Source: Cryptomeria japonica
Taxonomy: Eukaryota; Streptophyta; Pinopsida; Cupressales; Cupressaceae
Direction of reading: 5' to 3'
DNA length: 64,000 nt
Assembly: GCF_030272615.1 (NCBI RefSeq)
Contig: NC_081407.1
Span: 269,299,870-269,363,869, forward strand
In this document: in pieces, positions 1 to 9,799 of the stretch
How the letters are laid out: the number at the start of each line of letters is the position of its first letter
Numbering within the stretch: the first letter of the stretch is position 1
Position numbers and translations under genes: made by a program
The notes under the pieces: generated by a model
What the model was told of the DNA's origin: nothing
Databases searched by the model: none
The model's input: the letters and a program-made list of their open reading frames with translations, nothing else

Positions 1-286
1 CGCATACTTTCTGCAAAAGTTTTTCTGACTGTGGGTAGGCTTCTCATAGTGGTTTTTCCCTTTACTAGGTTTTACACGTACAAATAATGGTGTTATATGG
101 TATGGTTGCATTGTGTTAATTATCTATTTCATTATTAAGTTTTATTGCTTACCAGTATTTGTTTAGATGCTATTCCGGTATTCAATGTTGATGTGCTCTA
201 GTTAAAGGTTATAAAGTGGTTTGATTAATATAATATGTTGACAACTGATTCACCCCCCCCTCAGTTGTCCACCGGTTATCCTAACA
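1..286 (+). mobile_element. 3' part of a Ty1/copia 5' LTR
   Basis: The sequence ends in CTAACA at 281-286 and is followed directly by a primer-binding-site-like motif and then a copia gag. It is therefore read as the right part of a 5' LTR whose left end lies outside the window. A run of eight C (252-260) precedes the terminal part. The LTR would hold the promoter and poly(A) signal of the element. The call rests on the position relative to PBS and gag, because no second LTR is visible for comparison. Confidence 0.7.
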
Positions 287-301
287 ATTGGTATTAGAGA
301 T
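287..301 (+). other. Retrotransposon primer binding site (tRNA-iMet type)
   Basis: ATTGGTATTAGAGAT follows the LTR end directly. The plant copia PBS complementary to the initiator-tRNA-Met 3' end is TGGTATCAGAGC. Here TGGTATTAGAGA matches with two differences, one of them C to T. It marks the start of minus-strand DNA synthesis and fixes the element as plus-strand. Confidence 0.75.
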
Positions 302-502
302 ATGGTCCTCTTTTGCAAAAGCTTAACCACTTGAGGTAGATCCTATGACAACTAATACTTCAAATCCACGTACAACTATTTTTCAAAAGATAAATCCCTA
401 AGCTTGATGGAGCAAATTATGGGATATGGAAAATCCAAATGGAGACTCATCTTAGATGTCTTGGAAATGATATTTGGGAGATCACTGAGAAAGGATACAC
501 AC

Positions 503-507
503 CTTAT
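503..507 (+). repeat. Target-site duplication, left copy (CTTAT)
   Basis: CTTAT at 503-507 is repeated at 973-977, exactly flanking a TG...CA-bounded insertion in gag. Five bases is the usual LTR-retrotransposon target duplication. Confidence 0.8.
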
Positions 508-972
508 TGTGAGATTTTTCCAAGATCAAGAGGCAATGGAAAGCACAAATAAGAGAGAACAAAATAGATGATAGGAATAAATTATATTCTATTAAGATGA
601 AAATACTGATCAACTGGATCATCAAGATATAGATTGATTGTCTGTACAAACAAAGTAGATGAGTCTACTTATATAGGCAAGGCTTATAGATATGTGAGCA
701 CACAAACATGACATGTGGCTCAATAAGAAACAAGGGTAGGTAGGAAATAGGTGTGGGTAGGTAGGATAAATAATATAATAGTCCACATGAGGTGGAATGT
801 AAAAAAAAGATAAGATCAACACCATAAAAGGTGGAAATTCTCCTACACACACTATCCCAATGTGGCACAAACACCCAAGTGTCTCATACCCAAACTACTA
901 TGAAATGCATTTCTCAAGTAAACTTAAGTATAGTGTAATAATATCCAAGATGAATAATTATTTACACCAACA
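508..972. mobile_element. Solo-LTR-like insertion, 465 bp
   Basis: It starts TGTGAG and ends CCAACA, so it has the TG...CA ends of an LTR, and it is flanked by the 5-bp repeat CTTAT. Removing it together with one CTTAT restores the gag reading frame. No internal coding sequence is present. It could be a solo LTR left by LTR-LTR recombination or a small non-autonomous LTR element. Two short ORFs on its minus strand are not gene-like. Confidence 0.8.
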
Positions 973-977
973 CTTAT
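973..977 (+). repeat. Target-site duplication, right copy (CTTAT)
   Basis: This is an exact copy of 503-507 on the other side of the solo-LTR-like insertion. Gag codons resume immediately (TAT GAT CCG). Confidence 0.8.
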
Positions 978-1823
978 GATCCGACATTTGGCAATCCTAC
1001 TCCTGTAGACTTGGACAAAAATATTGATAATGATTGTAGAGCTAGAGAAGCCCTCTTGTGTGCACTCACTAATTAGTAAATCATGGGATTGGCTGATAAA
1101 TCATCTGCAAAGGTTATGTGGGATAAATTACAAACTCTGAATGAAGGTGACCCTACTGTCAAAATTGCTAAATCTGATGGTTACCAGGTAAGATATGAGA
1201 ACTTGAAGATGGAAGACAATGAAAGAATTGTTACATTTATGGAAAAAGTAAATGAGATTGTCATGGGAATTCAATGTTGTGGAGGATCTCTGAGTGAAGA
1301 TGAAATAGTTTCTAAAGTTTTGAGAGCCCTACCACTGCCTTACAAGATGAAGGCTACTGCAATTAATGAATTCAGAACAATGGCAAACACTTCAGTTAAC
1401 AGAGACATTCTGATTGGGAAATTATCTGCTTTTGAGTTTAAAGAATTTGGACCTTTTGGAGCTACAAAATCTGAATCTATTTTTCATGAATCATCATCAT
1501 CTACTAGCAAGAGTGATTGGAAAGCCCTATAAGAAAAAGAATTAGAATATATGAGGAAAGGGGATGAAGAATTTGAGCAACTTGAAGTCTTATTTTCTAG
1601 AAGAGTACCTAAAGGATCGACAAGAAGTAAGTATGAAAGAAAAGCACCTTTTAAATATTTTGCATGTAATAAGATTGGTCATTTTGCATCTAGATGTCCC
1701 GAAAGGAATGGAAGATTTGAAGAAAGAGTTAAGAAATCATTTAATCCTAATCAGAACAAATATAGATTCAAGAAAAATAAACAATTCTACATAGCGGAAG
1801 AGGAAGGGGTGAGTGATGATTGA

Positions 1824-2447
1824 GAGGATGAACCGATAGGAGACTCTGCTAGTGGATCCGACAATGGAAAATGGGTGTTCTATGCTTTAAAGGAAGATGA
1901 ACAAGAATCGGCTATCACAAATGAAGAAAAGGACCTGGTAGAAAACGTTGAAGACAAGGATGAATGGGTAATTGATAGTGGATGCTCACATCATATGACT
2001 AGAGATAAAAGAAAATTTATGTCCCTTCAAGAATTCAATGGCGGTTAAGTTATATTTGGAGATGACAAAGCATGTATAATCAAAGGTAGAGGTATTATTT
2101 CTCTAGATGGTAAGCATAATACTAATAATATCTATTCTATAGAAGGTTTGAAGCATAATCTCTTAAGTGTTGGTCAATTGGTGGACAAGGGATTCCAACT
2201 TCAGTTCAAAGATAGAAAATATAAAATCATTAACAGAACTAGTTTGGAGATTGCAACCGGTACTCAGACTAGAGGTAATATCTTTCACTTGAACACTGGT
2301 AATAAGACATGTTTGATTCCTCATATTGATGAGAGTTGGTTATGACATAATAGGTTGTGTCATGTTAACTTTGATTGTATTGTTAAGATCAGTTCAACCA
2401 AGGGAGTTAGAGATATACCTAAGATTATAAAGCCTCATGATCCAGAA
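1824..2447 (+). pseudogene. Copia pol remnant: protease, GAG-pre-integrase, start of integrase
   Basis: The translation shows EWVIDSGCSHHMT, the aspartic protease active site (D-S-G) near 1963-2000. A stop follows after NGG (TAA near 2046). Next is the conserved strand region IFGDDKACIIKGRG. The 2148-2345 ORF carries KHNLLSVGQLVDKGFQLQF, typical of the GAG-pre-integrase domain. After a stop at 2343 comes HNRLCHVNF, the HHCC zinc-finger start of integrase. Everything downstream is missing: the sequence changes to GA microsatellite at 2448. The integrase core, reverse transcriptase, RNase H and 3' LTR are therefore absent, and this is a truncated dead copy. Confidence 0.85.
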
Positions 2448-2650
2448 TGTAACCTAGAGAGGGAGGAGAGAGAGAAAGTAGGTGGAAGGTAGAGGTGATG
2501 ACCTAGATAATAAATAGAGAGAATAAGAGAGGGAGAGAGTACAAGATAGAGTGGGGAAGCGAGATAGATATGTGAGTAAGGATGGAGGGAGGGACCTAGA
2601 GAGAGAAAAGAGATAGAAGAGAGGGAGGGAGAGGAAGATATAAAGATAAG
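2448..2650. repeat. GA-rich microsatellite
   Basis: Degenerate GAGA/GAGGGAGA tract that abruptly ends the copia element. The same kind of tract recurs at 5525, 7440, 8080, 8700, 12450 and 18760. The minus-strand ORF rich in Ser/Leu here is a composition artefact. Confidence 0.9.
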
Positions 2651-2659
2651 TACCAATAA

Positions 2660-3600
2660 AGGAATTACATCAACCCTATATCTACAACCCTATACCATAC
2701 ACCCTATTCCCTAAAACATATACCCTTATACCCTAAATTGTTTATATACCATAAACCTTGTACCATATATTTAGTAGAGGGAGAGGTAATGTTGCAGTCA
2801 TGACAGGTGAGTCCTCAAGGAGAACAGTCTGGATCGTGAAACAAGAGTTACACAAGAGAAACAACACAATCATGATGGAGGCAATGTGGAACAAACTTTA
2901 TTATATCATGAAAATCAATTACAAATTGTCGGCAACATGCGAGCTTACAAGATTCGACACACAGGCTTGTTTACATACATTCTCAATTACAATATCTAGG
3001 CTCAAGAAAGAATGCGAGCCAACTCCAAAACTCCTAACCTTCAGATTTACCTTCTATGTTCTAAAAAATAATTTTTAAATGCTTAATTACATTGATTTAT
3101 ATGATCAATATTTATCTATGTTGGTCCATGATAAAATAAATCCCGATGACAAAGATGTAACATGTAAAATAACAAGGTCAACCTTAATCAAAGAGATCCC
3201 TTTGGAAAATCCATAGAATGAAGTGCAGAATCAAGGGAGGGTCGGCTACACGCCAAGGAATGCTGGAAAAAATGAACTAAAGATTCATGAGCTATGGAAG
3301 TGATCCATAAGATTTTCCAATAGCAAATAGGTTCAAGCAGTTCTGGTGCTCCAAGCTAGAAAACTGTCTCAAATTCCAGAAGCGATAACTTATTGGAAAA
3401 AGATCCAAATGTCCCGTAGAATTAGGATAAGGTAGATGAACATGTCCACGAAAAAAATCCATCTCCATAAGATTTAGTGATCAAATTCAAGAAAATGTAG
3501 AAAGAAATGGTGAAACTGCAAAACAGAAAGCAAACTGAAAATACAATATTTTTGGTTGATGCAAGATTGCCAAGAACCAAGGATTCTCTTGCATCAAAAA
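2660..3600 (-). mobile_element. Putative 3' UTR/LTR of the chromovirus
   Basis: This stretch lies downstream (minus sense) of the chromodomain. On the minus strand it contains an ATAATAAAG poly(A)-like signal near 2895-2910 and a T-rich non-coding stretch, as expected for a gypsy 3' UTR and LTR. No second LTR is available to define borders, so the extent is inferred. The plus-strand 106-codon ORF at 2758-3078 is probably accidental. Confidence 0.4.
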
Positions 3601-3965
3601 TCTAAGGTTGTTCAAAAAAAGTGATTCCCTCACTTTTCTGGGGTTAGAGAAAAACCAAGATAGTCTACATCTACCTAAGAAATCCATGATGAATCTTCAA
3701 CTTGTCTTCCTCTCCACTTCACAAGATACTCTCTGTACTAGTTGCTCTGAGTGCTACGCCCAATCCTACTGTCTAAAATGTCTTCAATCTGATCTAGTTC
3801 CCTCTAGGGTATTTGCTTCTCCAAGTCTGCTACATTTTCCTCATTGAATTCAGCCTCATGATACTGATGTAGATCGACAATATTGAATTTAGGTGAAATA
3901 CCCAAACTATGCAGCAAATCCACTTCATATGCATTTTTAGAACTGAATTTCCTCAAGATCTTACA
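3601..3965 (-). pseudogene. Chromovirus integrase C-terminus with chromodomain
   Basis: Minus-strand translation gives CKILRKFSSKNAYEVDLLHS (3890-3965), the SH3-like integrase tail preceding a linker. After two in-frame stops follows a chromodomain core, EYLVKWRGRQVEDSSWIS, at about 3678-3737. In chromoviruses this domain reads YLVKWKG...SWE and steers integration to methylated histone marks. The aromatic/Trp positions are kept here, so this element belongs to the chromodomain-carrying Ty3/gypsy clade. The stops are TAG (near 3738) and TAG (near 3816). Confidence 0.75.
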
Positions 3966-3968
3966 AGG

Positions 3969-4930
3969 TCAAAACTTCATCATCTGTAACTTATTATAGG
4001 TTCCAACTAGAAATGTCTCTTTTCTCAAATGCACCATCACTTCATTGCCAACTTCAAATTCCCCATGTCTCCTCTTCTCATCTGATTTCTCCTTATACTT
4101 GATGTTCGTGTCCTCCAGATGTTGTTTGACCTGAGTATGTATTGTTTTCATATGATCTACTAATTCTTCCACTTCTGCACTCCTTTTACCTGCAATACTA
4201 ATGTCTCTCAATTCTGATATGCCTCTAGGGTGTGCTCCTATAACAATCTCAAAATATTTTCTTCTGATACTCCTATTCACTGAATTTTTGTGGGAAAATT
4301 ATGCTTGTGGAAGAATCAAGTCCCAACTTCCAATTTTCTCTCCAACTAAGCATCTTAACAAATTTCCCAAACTTTTGTTCACTACCTTTGTTTGTCCATC
4401 AGTTTATGGGTGAAAAGTAGAAGTGAACTTCAAATTTGTCTTCGTCTTCTTCCAAAGTGTCCTCCAAAAATATCCAACAAACTTAGTGTCTCTATCTGAA
4501 ACTATGCTCTTAGGTAATCCATGTAACCTCACCACTTCCTTGAAAAATAGGTCAGCAACATGCACTGCATCTATTGTCTTCTTACAAGGTATGAAATGTG
4601 TCATCTTTGAGAATCTATCCACTACTACAAACATCTAATCATTTCTTCTTTGTGTCTTAGGTAATCCAAGTATGAAATCCACATTTATATCCTCCCAAGA
4701 TCTTTCCAAAACTGTCAAAGGCTTATACAATCCAACATTCTGACTACCACCTTTTGCAATTTGACAAACTCTACAACTCTGCATGAATTTCCTGACATCC
4801 TTATGAATCTAAGGCCAAAATTAATTCTTACTATTCAATGCCACTATCTTATCAACACCAAATTGTCCAGCTAATCCTCCACTATCTTTTTCCTTGATCA
4901 AACTCTCCCTCATAGAACTCCTAGGTATAC
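3969..4930 (-). pseudogene. Ty3/gypsy integrase (broken)
   Basis: Read on the minus strand, SCRVCQIAKGG is the end of the zinc-binding HHCC domain. INVDFILGLPK and [13 protein letters not shown] carry the first two catalytic Asp residues, followed by LKFTSTFHP. The next codons are TAA then TDGQTKVVNKSLGNLLR. The family motif is HPQTDGQTE, so a Gln codon became a stop and the catalytic Glu became Lys. Downstream are stops and the 3969-4280 ORF (VEELVDHMKTIHTQVKQHL...GNEVMVHLRKE), the integrase C-terminal region. The enzyme would have inserted cDNA into chromosomes; it is certainly dead. Confidence 0.85.
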
Positions 4931-4934
4931 ATAA

Positions 4935-5510
4935 CTAAACTCCTTTAAACAACATCTCATCTTGAATGAAATAATATAACCACTTACTCATGTCCACCAT
5001 AAATGGTTCCTTACAAGCCTTCCAAGGTTCTACAAAATTTAGGTTATCCTCAAAACCCAATACTTCCACTCTCATCTCTATCAGCAAATTTCTCCTTCTA
5101 ATCAATGCATCAACAACTTTATTTGACTTCCCACTTGTATGCTTCAAAAAAAAGGTATAAATTTGTAAGAACTCCACCCATCTCATGTGTCTCTGATTCA
5201 ACTTACTCCACCTATTCAAATATTGTAAAGTTTGATGATCAATATACAACAAAAACTCCATAGGAAACAAATATTGTCTCCACTTCTTTAATGCTTGAAC
5301 TATGACATAGAACTCCTAATCATATACTGAATACCTCCTCCCTACATCATTCAACTTCTCACTAAAATAAACTATTGGTCTTCCATCCTGACTTAACACT
5401 GCTCCAATTGCATTCTCGCTTGCATCATAATCCACTTGAAATATTTTACTGAAACCTAGTGCACTTCCCCTTGGTGATTTTGGATCTTGGTGTCTCAATT
5501 TAACCATTGG
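4935..5510 (-). pseudogene. Ty3/gypsy RNase H domain and end of reverse transcriptase
   Basis: The 5316-5507 ORF reads FQVDYDASENAIGAVLSQDGRPIVYFSEKL, split here by length limits into two known signatures: the DASxxAIGAVLSQ motif and RPIVYFSEKL. It is the start of the gypsy RNase H. The 4935-5270 ORF continues with LLYIDHQTLQYL and RHMRWVEFLQIYTF, the family's TDHxSL and RxxRWxxxLQ blocks. The sequence stops at about 5510, where the foldback structure begins, so the reverse transcriptase palm, protease and gag are missing. The first 60 bases of this end reappear inverted at 7725-7790. Confidence 0.85.
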
Positions 5511-5524
5511 AGGTCAGCCTAATT

Positions 5525-5824
5525 GGTGCAAAGAGAGGGAGAGAGGGAGAGAGTGAGAAAGAGAGGTAATGAGAAAGGGAGAGAGGGAGGGGGAGGAGAG
5601 GGGGAGAGAATAAGAGAGAGTTACACTTGAGAGAAGGGGAGACTGAGATAGAGAGGATGAAAGGGAGAGACTTCACAGAGAGAGAGAGAGAGAGAAGTGA
5701 AAAAGAGAAAGGAGGGGAGGTAGGGAGAGAGTGGGAAAGAGATACAATTGATAGAGGAGGAGAGTGAGATAGAGAGATAGAGGCAGATAGGGAGAGAGAC
5801 TTAAGAGAGAAAGAATGTGAGAGA

Positions 5825-5868
<44 letters not shown>
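5525..5868. repeat. GA microsatellite of the left foldback arm
   Basis: About 340 bp of (GA)n with GGGAGA interruptions. It is mirrored by the CT tract at 7440-7710. The minus-strand Ser/Leu-rich ORF is an artefact. Confidence 0.9.
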
Positions 5869-5871
<3 letters not shown>

Positions 5872-5910
5872 CATAGAACATTGTTTAGGCACATAACATG
5901 TTGATGGAAG

Positions 5911-6215
5911 ATTCGACTAACATAGCATGTTAGTCGCTTTCGCTGATTCATGGACTGTGTGGCCGCCATTTCCTTTTGCCCTACGAAACATCAAATTCGA
6001 CTAACATAGCATGTTAGTGGCTTTTGCTGATTCGCGAGCTGCGTGGCTGCCATTTCCTTTTACCTTGTGAAACCTGTGAATTTGACTAACATGGCATGTT
6101 AGTCGCTTTCACTAATTTGCGGACTGCATGGCTACCATTTCCTTTTGCCCCACGAAACAACGAATTCGACTAACATAACATGTTAGTCACTTTCACTGAT
6201 TCGTGGGCTACATGG
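5911..6215 (+). repeat. 84-bp tandem repeats with an embedded palindrome (4 copies)
   Basis: Unit starts at GACTAA: 5915, 5999, 6084 and 6168, a spacing of 84-85. Each begins with GACTAACAT-AGC-ATGTTAGTC, a 9-bp perfect inverted repeat with a 3-base centre. The spacer includes a conserved CCATTTCCTTTTGCCC-like block. Direct copies recur at about 6919, 7002 and 7086, and inverted copies at 7125-7400. Confidence 0.9.
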
Positions 6216-6303
6216 CACAAACAAAGTGACTACATCGGGGAAGCCTACGCCGATAAGATTGAAACAACCTGATAAGGAGAGTAAGGTGCAAGAAGCTGAT
6301 TCT

Positions 6304-6791
6304 GGCTCCAAAACGGACCTTTCATACAAGGTGTTAGCGACAGGTTAGTCAATCACAGTCGTTAATTGCAAAATCGATAGTGTAAAATGCGCGACTAACA
6401 TGTGTGTTCGTCGATCCATACTGTCATTTTGGAGCTAGACTAGACACGTCTGGTGCAAGAAGACTCATCAAGATAGCTTACGCTACTAGAGAAATATTTT
6501 TAGAGTTGTGTCGATGCCTGATGGGCAGAATGCCATAGAGGGTGGATCTATCGAGGAGACTATAACTATCAGAAGCAAGGAAAATATGCTATGTCGACGC
6601 TCGATGAAGTAATTGGTGAAAGTTACGTTGATCAAAAAGAAAGTTAGGGATGTCATTTGGCTCCAAAACGACAGTATGGATTGACTAACACGCATGTTAG
6701 TCGTGCATTTTACATCATCAATTTTGCAATAAATGGCTATGATTGACTAACACGTCGCTATCACTCTGTACGAAAGGTCTGTTTTGGAGCC
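6304..6791. mobile_element. Nested TIR element (GGCTCCAAAA ends)
   Basis: The arm 6304-6435 begins GGCTCCAAAACGGACCTTTC. Its reverse complement, with scattered changes, is 6659-6791, ending TTTTGGAGCC. Arms are about 132 bp around a 223-bp centre without coding potential. A 60-bp relative with the same ends lies at 25266-25325 and a 44-bp candidate at 13984-14027. It is best described as a non-autonomous MITE-like element; the superfamily is not recognised. Confidence 0.75.
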
Positions 6792-7090
6792 ATAATAGCT
6801 TCAACCCATTCTGAAGTTCGATGGAGTGACTGGAGGAATAAACCAAAGAAGGTTTCATCAGAGAGAGACAAGATTCATGGAACATTGTTTAGGCACATAG
6901 CATGTTGATGGAAGATTTGACTAACATAGCATGTTAGTCGCTTTTGCTATTTCACGGACTGCGTGGCTGCCATTTCCTTTTTCCCTGCAAAACATCGAAT
7001 TCAACTATCATAGCATGCTAGTAGCTTTCACTGATTTTTGGGCTGCGTGGCCACCATTTTCTTTTGCCCCGTGAAACAACGAATTCAACA

Positions 7091-7141
7091 AACATAGCGT
7101 GTTAGTCCACGAATCAGTGAAAGTGACTAACACGCTATGTT
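7091..7141. repeat. Central hairpin of the foldback structure
   Basis: 7091-7107 (AACATAGCGTGTTAGTC) is perfectly complementary to 7125-7141 with a 17-base loop. Pairing continues imperfectly outward for several hundred bases, through CGAATTC and the CCTTTTGCC block. Confidence 0.9.
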
Positions 7142-7439
7142 AGGTGAATTCGTTGTTTCGCAGGGCAAAAGGAAATGGTAACCACACAGTCCACGAATCA
7201 ATGAAAGCGACTAACATGCCATGTTAGTCGAATTCACAGGTTTTGCAGGGCAAAGGAAATGGCGGCCACACAACCCACGAATCAGTGAAAGCTACTAACA
7301 TGTTATGTTAGTCAAATTTGATGTTTCGTGGGGCAAAAGGAAATGACGGCCACATAGTCCGCGAATCAACGACTGTGACTAACATGCTATGTTAGTCGAA
7401 TCTTCCATCAACAAGCTATGTACCTAAACAATATTCCAT

Positions 7440-7712
7440 GAATCTTCTCTCTCTCTCTCTCTCCCATTCTTTCTTTCTTAAGTCTCTCTCCCTCTCTGCC
7501 TCTATCTCTCTATCTCGCTCTCCTCCCCTGTCAAGTGTATCTCTTTCCCACTCTCTCCCTACCTCCCCCCCTCCCTTTTCTTTTTTCACTTAAGTCTCTC
7601 TCTCTCTCTCTCTCTCTCTCCCATTCTTTATCTCTGAATTCTCTCCCTCTCATCCTCTCCATCTCACTCTCCCCTTCTCTCAGGTGTATCTCTCTCTTAT
7701 TCTCTCCCTCTC
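7440..7712. repeat. CT microsatellite of the right foldback arm
   Basis: (CT)n with CCCT interruptions, the inverted counterpart of 5525-5868. It ends next to the inverted gypsy fragment. Confidence 0.9.
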
Positions 7713-7724
7713 TTCACACCAATT

Positions 7725-7790
7725 AGGGTGACCTCCAATGGTTAAATTGAGACACCAATATTCAAAATCACCAAGAAGGGGAAGTGCACT
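7725..7790 (+). repeat. Inverted copy of the gypsy RNase H end
   Basis: ACCTCCAATGGTTAAATTGA and the following bases match the reverse complement of 5458-5515. Similarity ends at GTGCACTA. It shows that the inverted duplication included flanking chromovirus DNA. Confidence 0.85.
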
Positions 7791-8079
7791 AGCATATTTA
7801 AATGTCTTTTTTAAGGAAGGCAAGGATACCCTGGGCACCCCTATACAGAAAAGGGTGCCTCGAGTGCACCTATTCATTGAAAATAGGGCAAATAAATGAG
7901 AAATGAAGAGAAAACAACTCAATGTTAGGGTTTAGATTACCGCGCAGAAATATGACATTAGTTTTGAGGTAAAAAGGCTTGAAATGGACTCGGGTGAGAG
8001 CTAAGATGGGACACATGAAAGTAGGGGGACATAAAGTTGTGTAAATTGTGCAAGGTTACAAATTACAACACTTCAGTAT
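7791..8079. other. No recognisable gene
   Basis: Ordinary AT-moderate sequence between the foldback structure and the next microsatellite. It holds a short imperfect inverted pair around 7830-7860 (GGGCACCC...GGGTGCC). No domain or element end was recognised. Confidence 0.5.
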
Positions 8080-8460
8080 CTCTCACACTCATACACACAC
8101 TCCTTGTTTCTATCTCTCTATAAATCTCCTTTCCATCTCTCTCTGTCTTTTTGATCCTCTTTTTGTTACTTTTCTTCATCACCTTTCTCTCTCATTGTTG
8201 CTCTCTTTATCTGTATCTCCCTATCCCTCTCTATCTATATCTCATTATCTATACCTCTCTCTTATTCGCCCCATCTCTCTTTCTTTATATCTTTATCTCT
8301 CTATTACTCTCTTTATCTCCCTCTTACTCCTCTCTCTATCTCTTTCTATTCATATCTCTCTACCTCTATCTCACTATCTCTCTCTTAGTCACACCATCTC
8401 TCTACCTCTATCTCTCTATCTCTTCCTATCCATATCTCTCTACCTCTATCTCATTATCTA
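8080..8460. repeat. CT-rich microsatellite
   Basis: TCTCTATCTC-type tract of about 380 bp. The overlapping 170- and 119-codon Ser/Leu/Tyr-rich frames are artefacts of composition. Confidence 0.9.
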
Positions 8461-8462
8461 TA

Positions 8463-8697
8463 CCCCTAAGGACACTATTTGGTGTTTTTATAGGCCCTAT
8501 TGTGTTCTAAGGGATCATATAGTGTCCTATGATCTCTTAGGACAACCTATGACCCCTTAGGACTCCAGATGACATCTTATGTATCGTTACGGGTCATATG
8601 GTGTCCTAAGGAGTCATGTGGTATCCTATGACCCCGTAAGACACATGCATGGATCCCTAGGATACCATATGAACCCTAAGAATACCATATGACCCTA
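8463..8697. repeat. Palindromic satellite, block 1
   Basis: Repeated GGTCATATGGTGTCCTAAGG and its inverse, with variants of CCTTAGGACACCATATGACC. The block is diverged and lies between a CT tract and a GA tract. It is the same family as 11940-12450. Confidence 0.8.
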
Positions 8698-8858
8698 GAG
8701 AGGGAGAGAGGGGTAGGAGAGTGAGGGAATGAGAGAGAGACACACCTTATAGAGGAGGAGAGTGAGATAGAGAGATAGACACTAAGAGGGAGAGACAAGA
8801 GATAAATGAGAGAAAGAGAGATGGAGAGAGAGAGGGGGGAGACTGAGCTAGAGAAAAC
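8697..8858. repeat. GA microsatellite
   Basis: GAGAGGGAGAGA-type tract following satellite block 1. Confidence 0.9.
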
Positions 8859-8869
8859 ATAATATTGAC

Positions 8870-9790
8870 GAATCAACACCTTGAGGTCAACATAATTTGT
8901 ATTATGAAGATGTTTCAAAATCATTGTTGAGTTATTATAGATGTATCTTCTTCTTCATAAATAACATACAAAGGCAACTCATTAAACAAAACAAGCATTA
9001 TCTCATCATCTTGCCCAATATAACTAGGTAACTCATTAAACAAAACAATCAAAAACTTGTTATCAACACTTTTTCCTTTCTCTTTAACATATTGTTCTAT
9101 ATCATCATACATATCATTTTATTGCAATAAATTTAATTTTTCTATTTCTACATCATTTGCAGGTGTATTGACAAAAGATAACTTTGTTTCTACCTCAAGA
9201 AAGTCTATCTTTTGTTCAACAAAATAACACTTTTGATATATAATAGGACCTCTTGGACAAAGGCAGATGATGCTAGGGCATGAAAGTTGATTTGCAAAAG
9301 GACTTTGATAAGATTTGGGTATTCCTTGAGGTGGAGACATCTCTTTAAACGGTTTTTCTTGGGGAATGATGACCTAGTTTTCTACATACATACATATAAC
9401 ATCTTTCATGCATTGAAAGCTTCTAAAACTTGGGATTTCAACTTTAGAAGACTCACTTGAAGGTTGAATAGGTTTACCTTGCCCAAAACTTTAAATTTTT
9501 GCTTACGAACCTCTTCTTTCATAAGATGATCTATTGTAGTTGAGGGAGCTTGTTTGAGGATAGGAATTGAAAGAGCCGATTAAGTCTCCAACCTCTAAAA
9601 TTGAGCAAGAAAAACCTTCATCTACTTCTCCTTGGTTTTTATCTCACTGCAAGATATTCTTCATACTACTTCATTTGATCCTCTAAATCTTTCTCATGAT
9701 GATAGGCTTGATAAGCCCACTCATCCTCTTGCAAATCAAATTCCCTTGATAAGTACACTTATATTCAAGTTCCGAAGGGGTTTGAGCAGG
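8870..9790 (-). pseudogene. Degenerate ORFs of unknown origin
   Basis: Two short minus-strand frames, 9119-9340 (73 codons, PRGPIIYQKCYFVEQKIDFL) and 8921-9112 (63 codons), are nearly contiguous. The second contains an internal repeat of LFNELPxY (FLIVLFNELPSYIG and MLVLFNELPLYV). Upstream, further short coding-like pieces (ELEYKCTYQGNLICKRMSGL) are broken by stops. The setting suggests a decayed retroelement polyprotein, but no family motif is recognised. Confidence 0.3.
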
Positions 9791-9799
9791 GATGGGTGG

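Larger units (their letters stand above)
345..1823 (+). pseudogene. Ty1/copia gag remnant (split by a solo LTR)
   Basis: The copia capsid region runs from a likely ATG at 345. A frameshift near 390 is needed to reach the conserved segment KLDGANYGIWKIQMETHL. The reading is broken by the 508-972 insertion, then resumes in the same frame with YDPTFGNPTPVDL and runs to a stop near 1071. It continues at 1083-1532 (ORF with RALPLPYKMK, the UBN2-type gag signature), a stop at 1530, and 1551-1823. The nucleocapsid zinc knuckle is present as YFACNKIGHFASRCP. The family pattern is CX2CX4HX4C, so the first Cys has become Tyr. Gag normally packages RNA into virus-like particles. This copy cannot do so because of stops, a frameshift and the lost zinc ligand. 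Confidence 0.85.
5458..7790. mobile_element. Large palindromic foldback structure
   Basis: The left arm reads gypsy RNase H end, GA tract, a head segment (5870-5910) and 84-bp repeats. The right arm reads inverted 84-bp repeats, inverted head (about 7390-7440), CT tract and inverted gypsy end (7725-7790). A second direct head plus repeats (6862-7107) adjoins the inverted set, with a true hairpin axis at 7108-7124. A nested TIR element fills the middle. The architecture resembles plant foldback elements with long, modular, repeat-filled inverted ends. No transposase ORF is present, and no target duplication was found. Confidence 0.8.

Noticed and set aside
2665-2750. ACCCTATA/ACCCTAAA-like run as an interstitial telomere
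   Set aside because: The period and sequence vary (ACCCTATATCT, ACCCTATACC, ACCCTATTCC). No run of CCCTAAA units.
5911-7400. Regularly spaced palindromic repeats, CRISPR-like at first glance
   Set aside because: The 'spacers' are themselves conserved, and the DNA is plant nuclear with retrotransposons. These are tandem repeats.
8048-8560. 170-codon Ser/Leu-rich ORF, and similar ones at 5500-5892 and 18690-19123
   Set aside because: They lie entirely in CT or GA repeats; composition artefacts.
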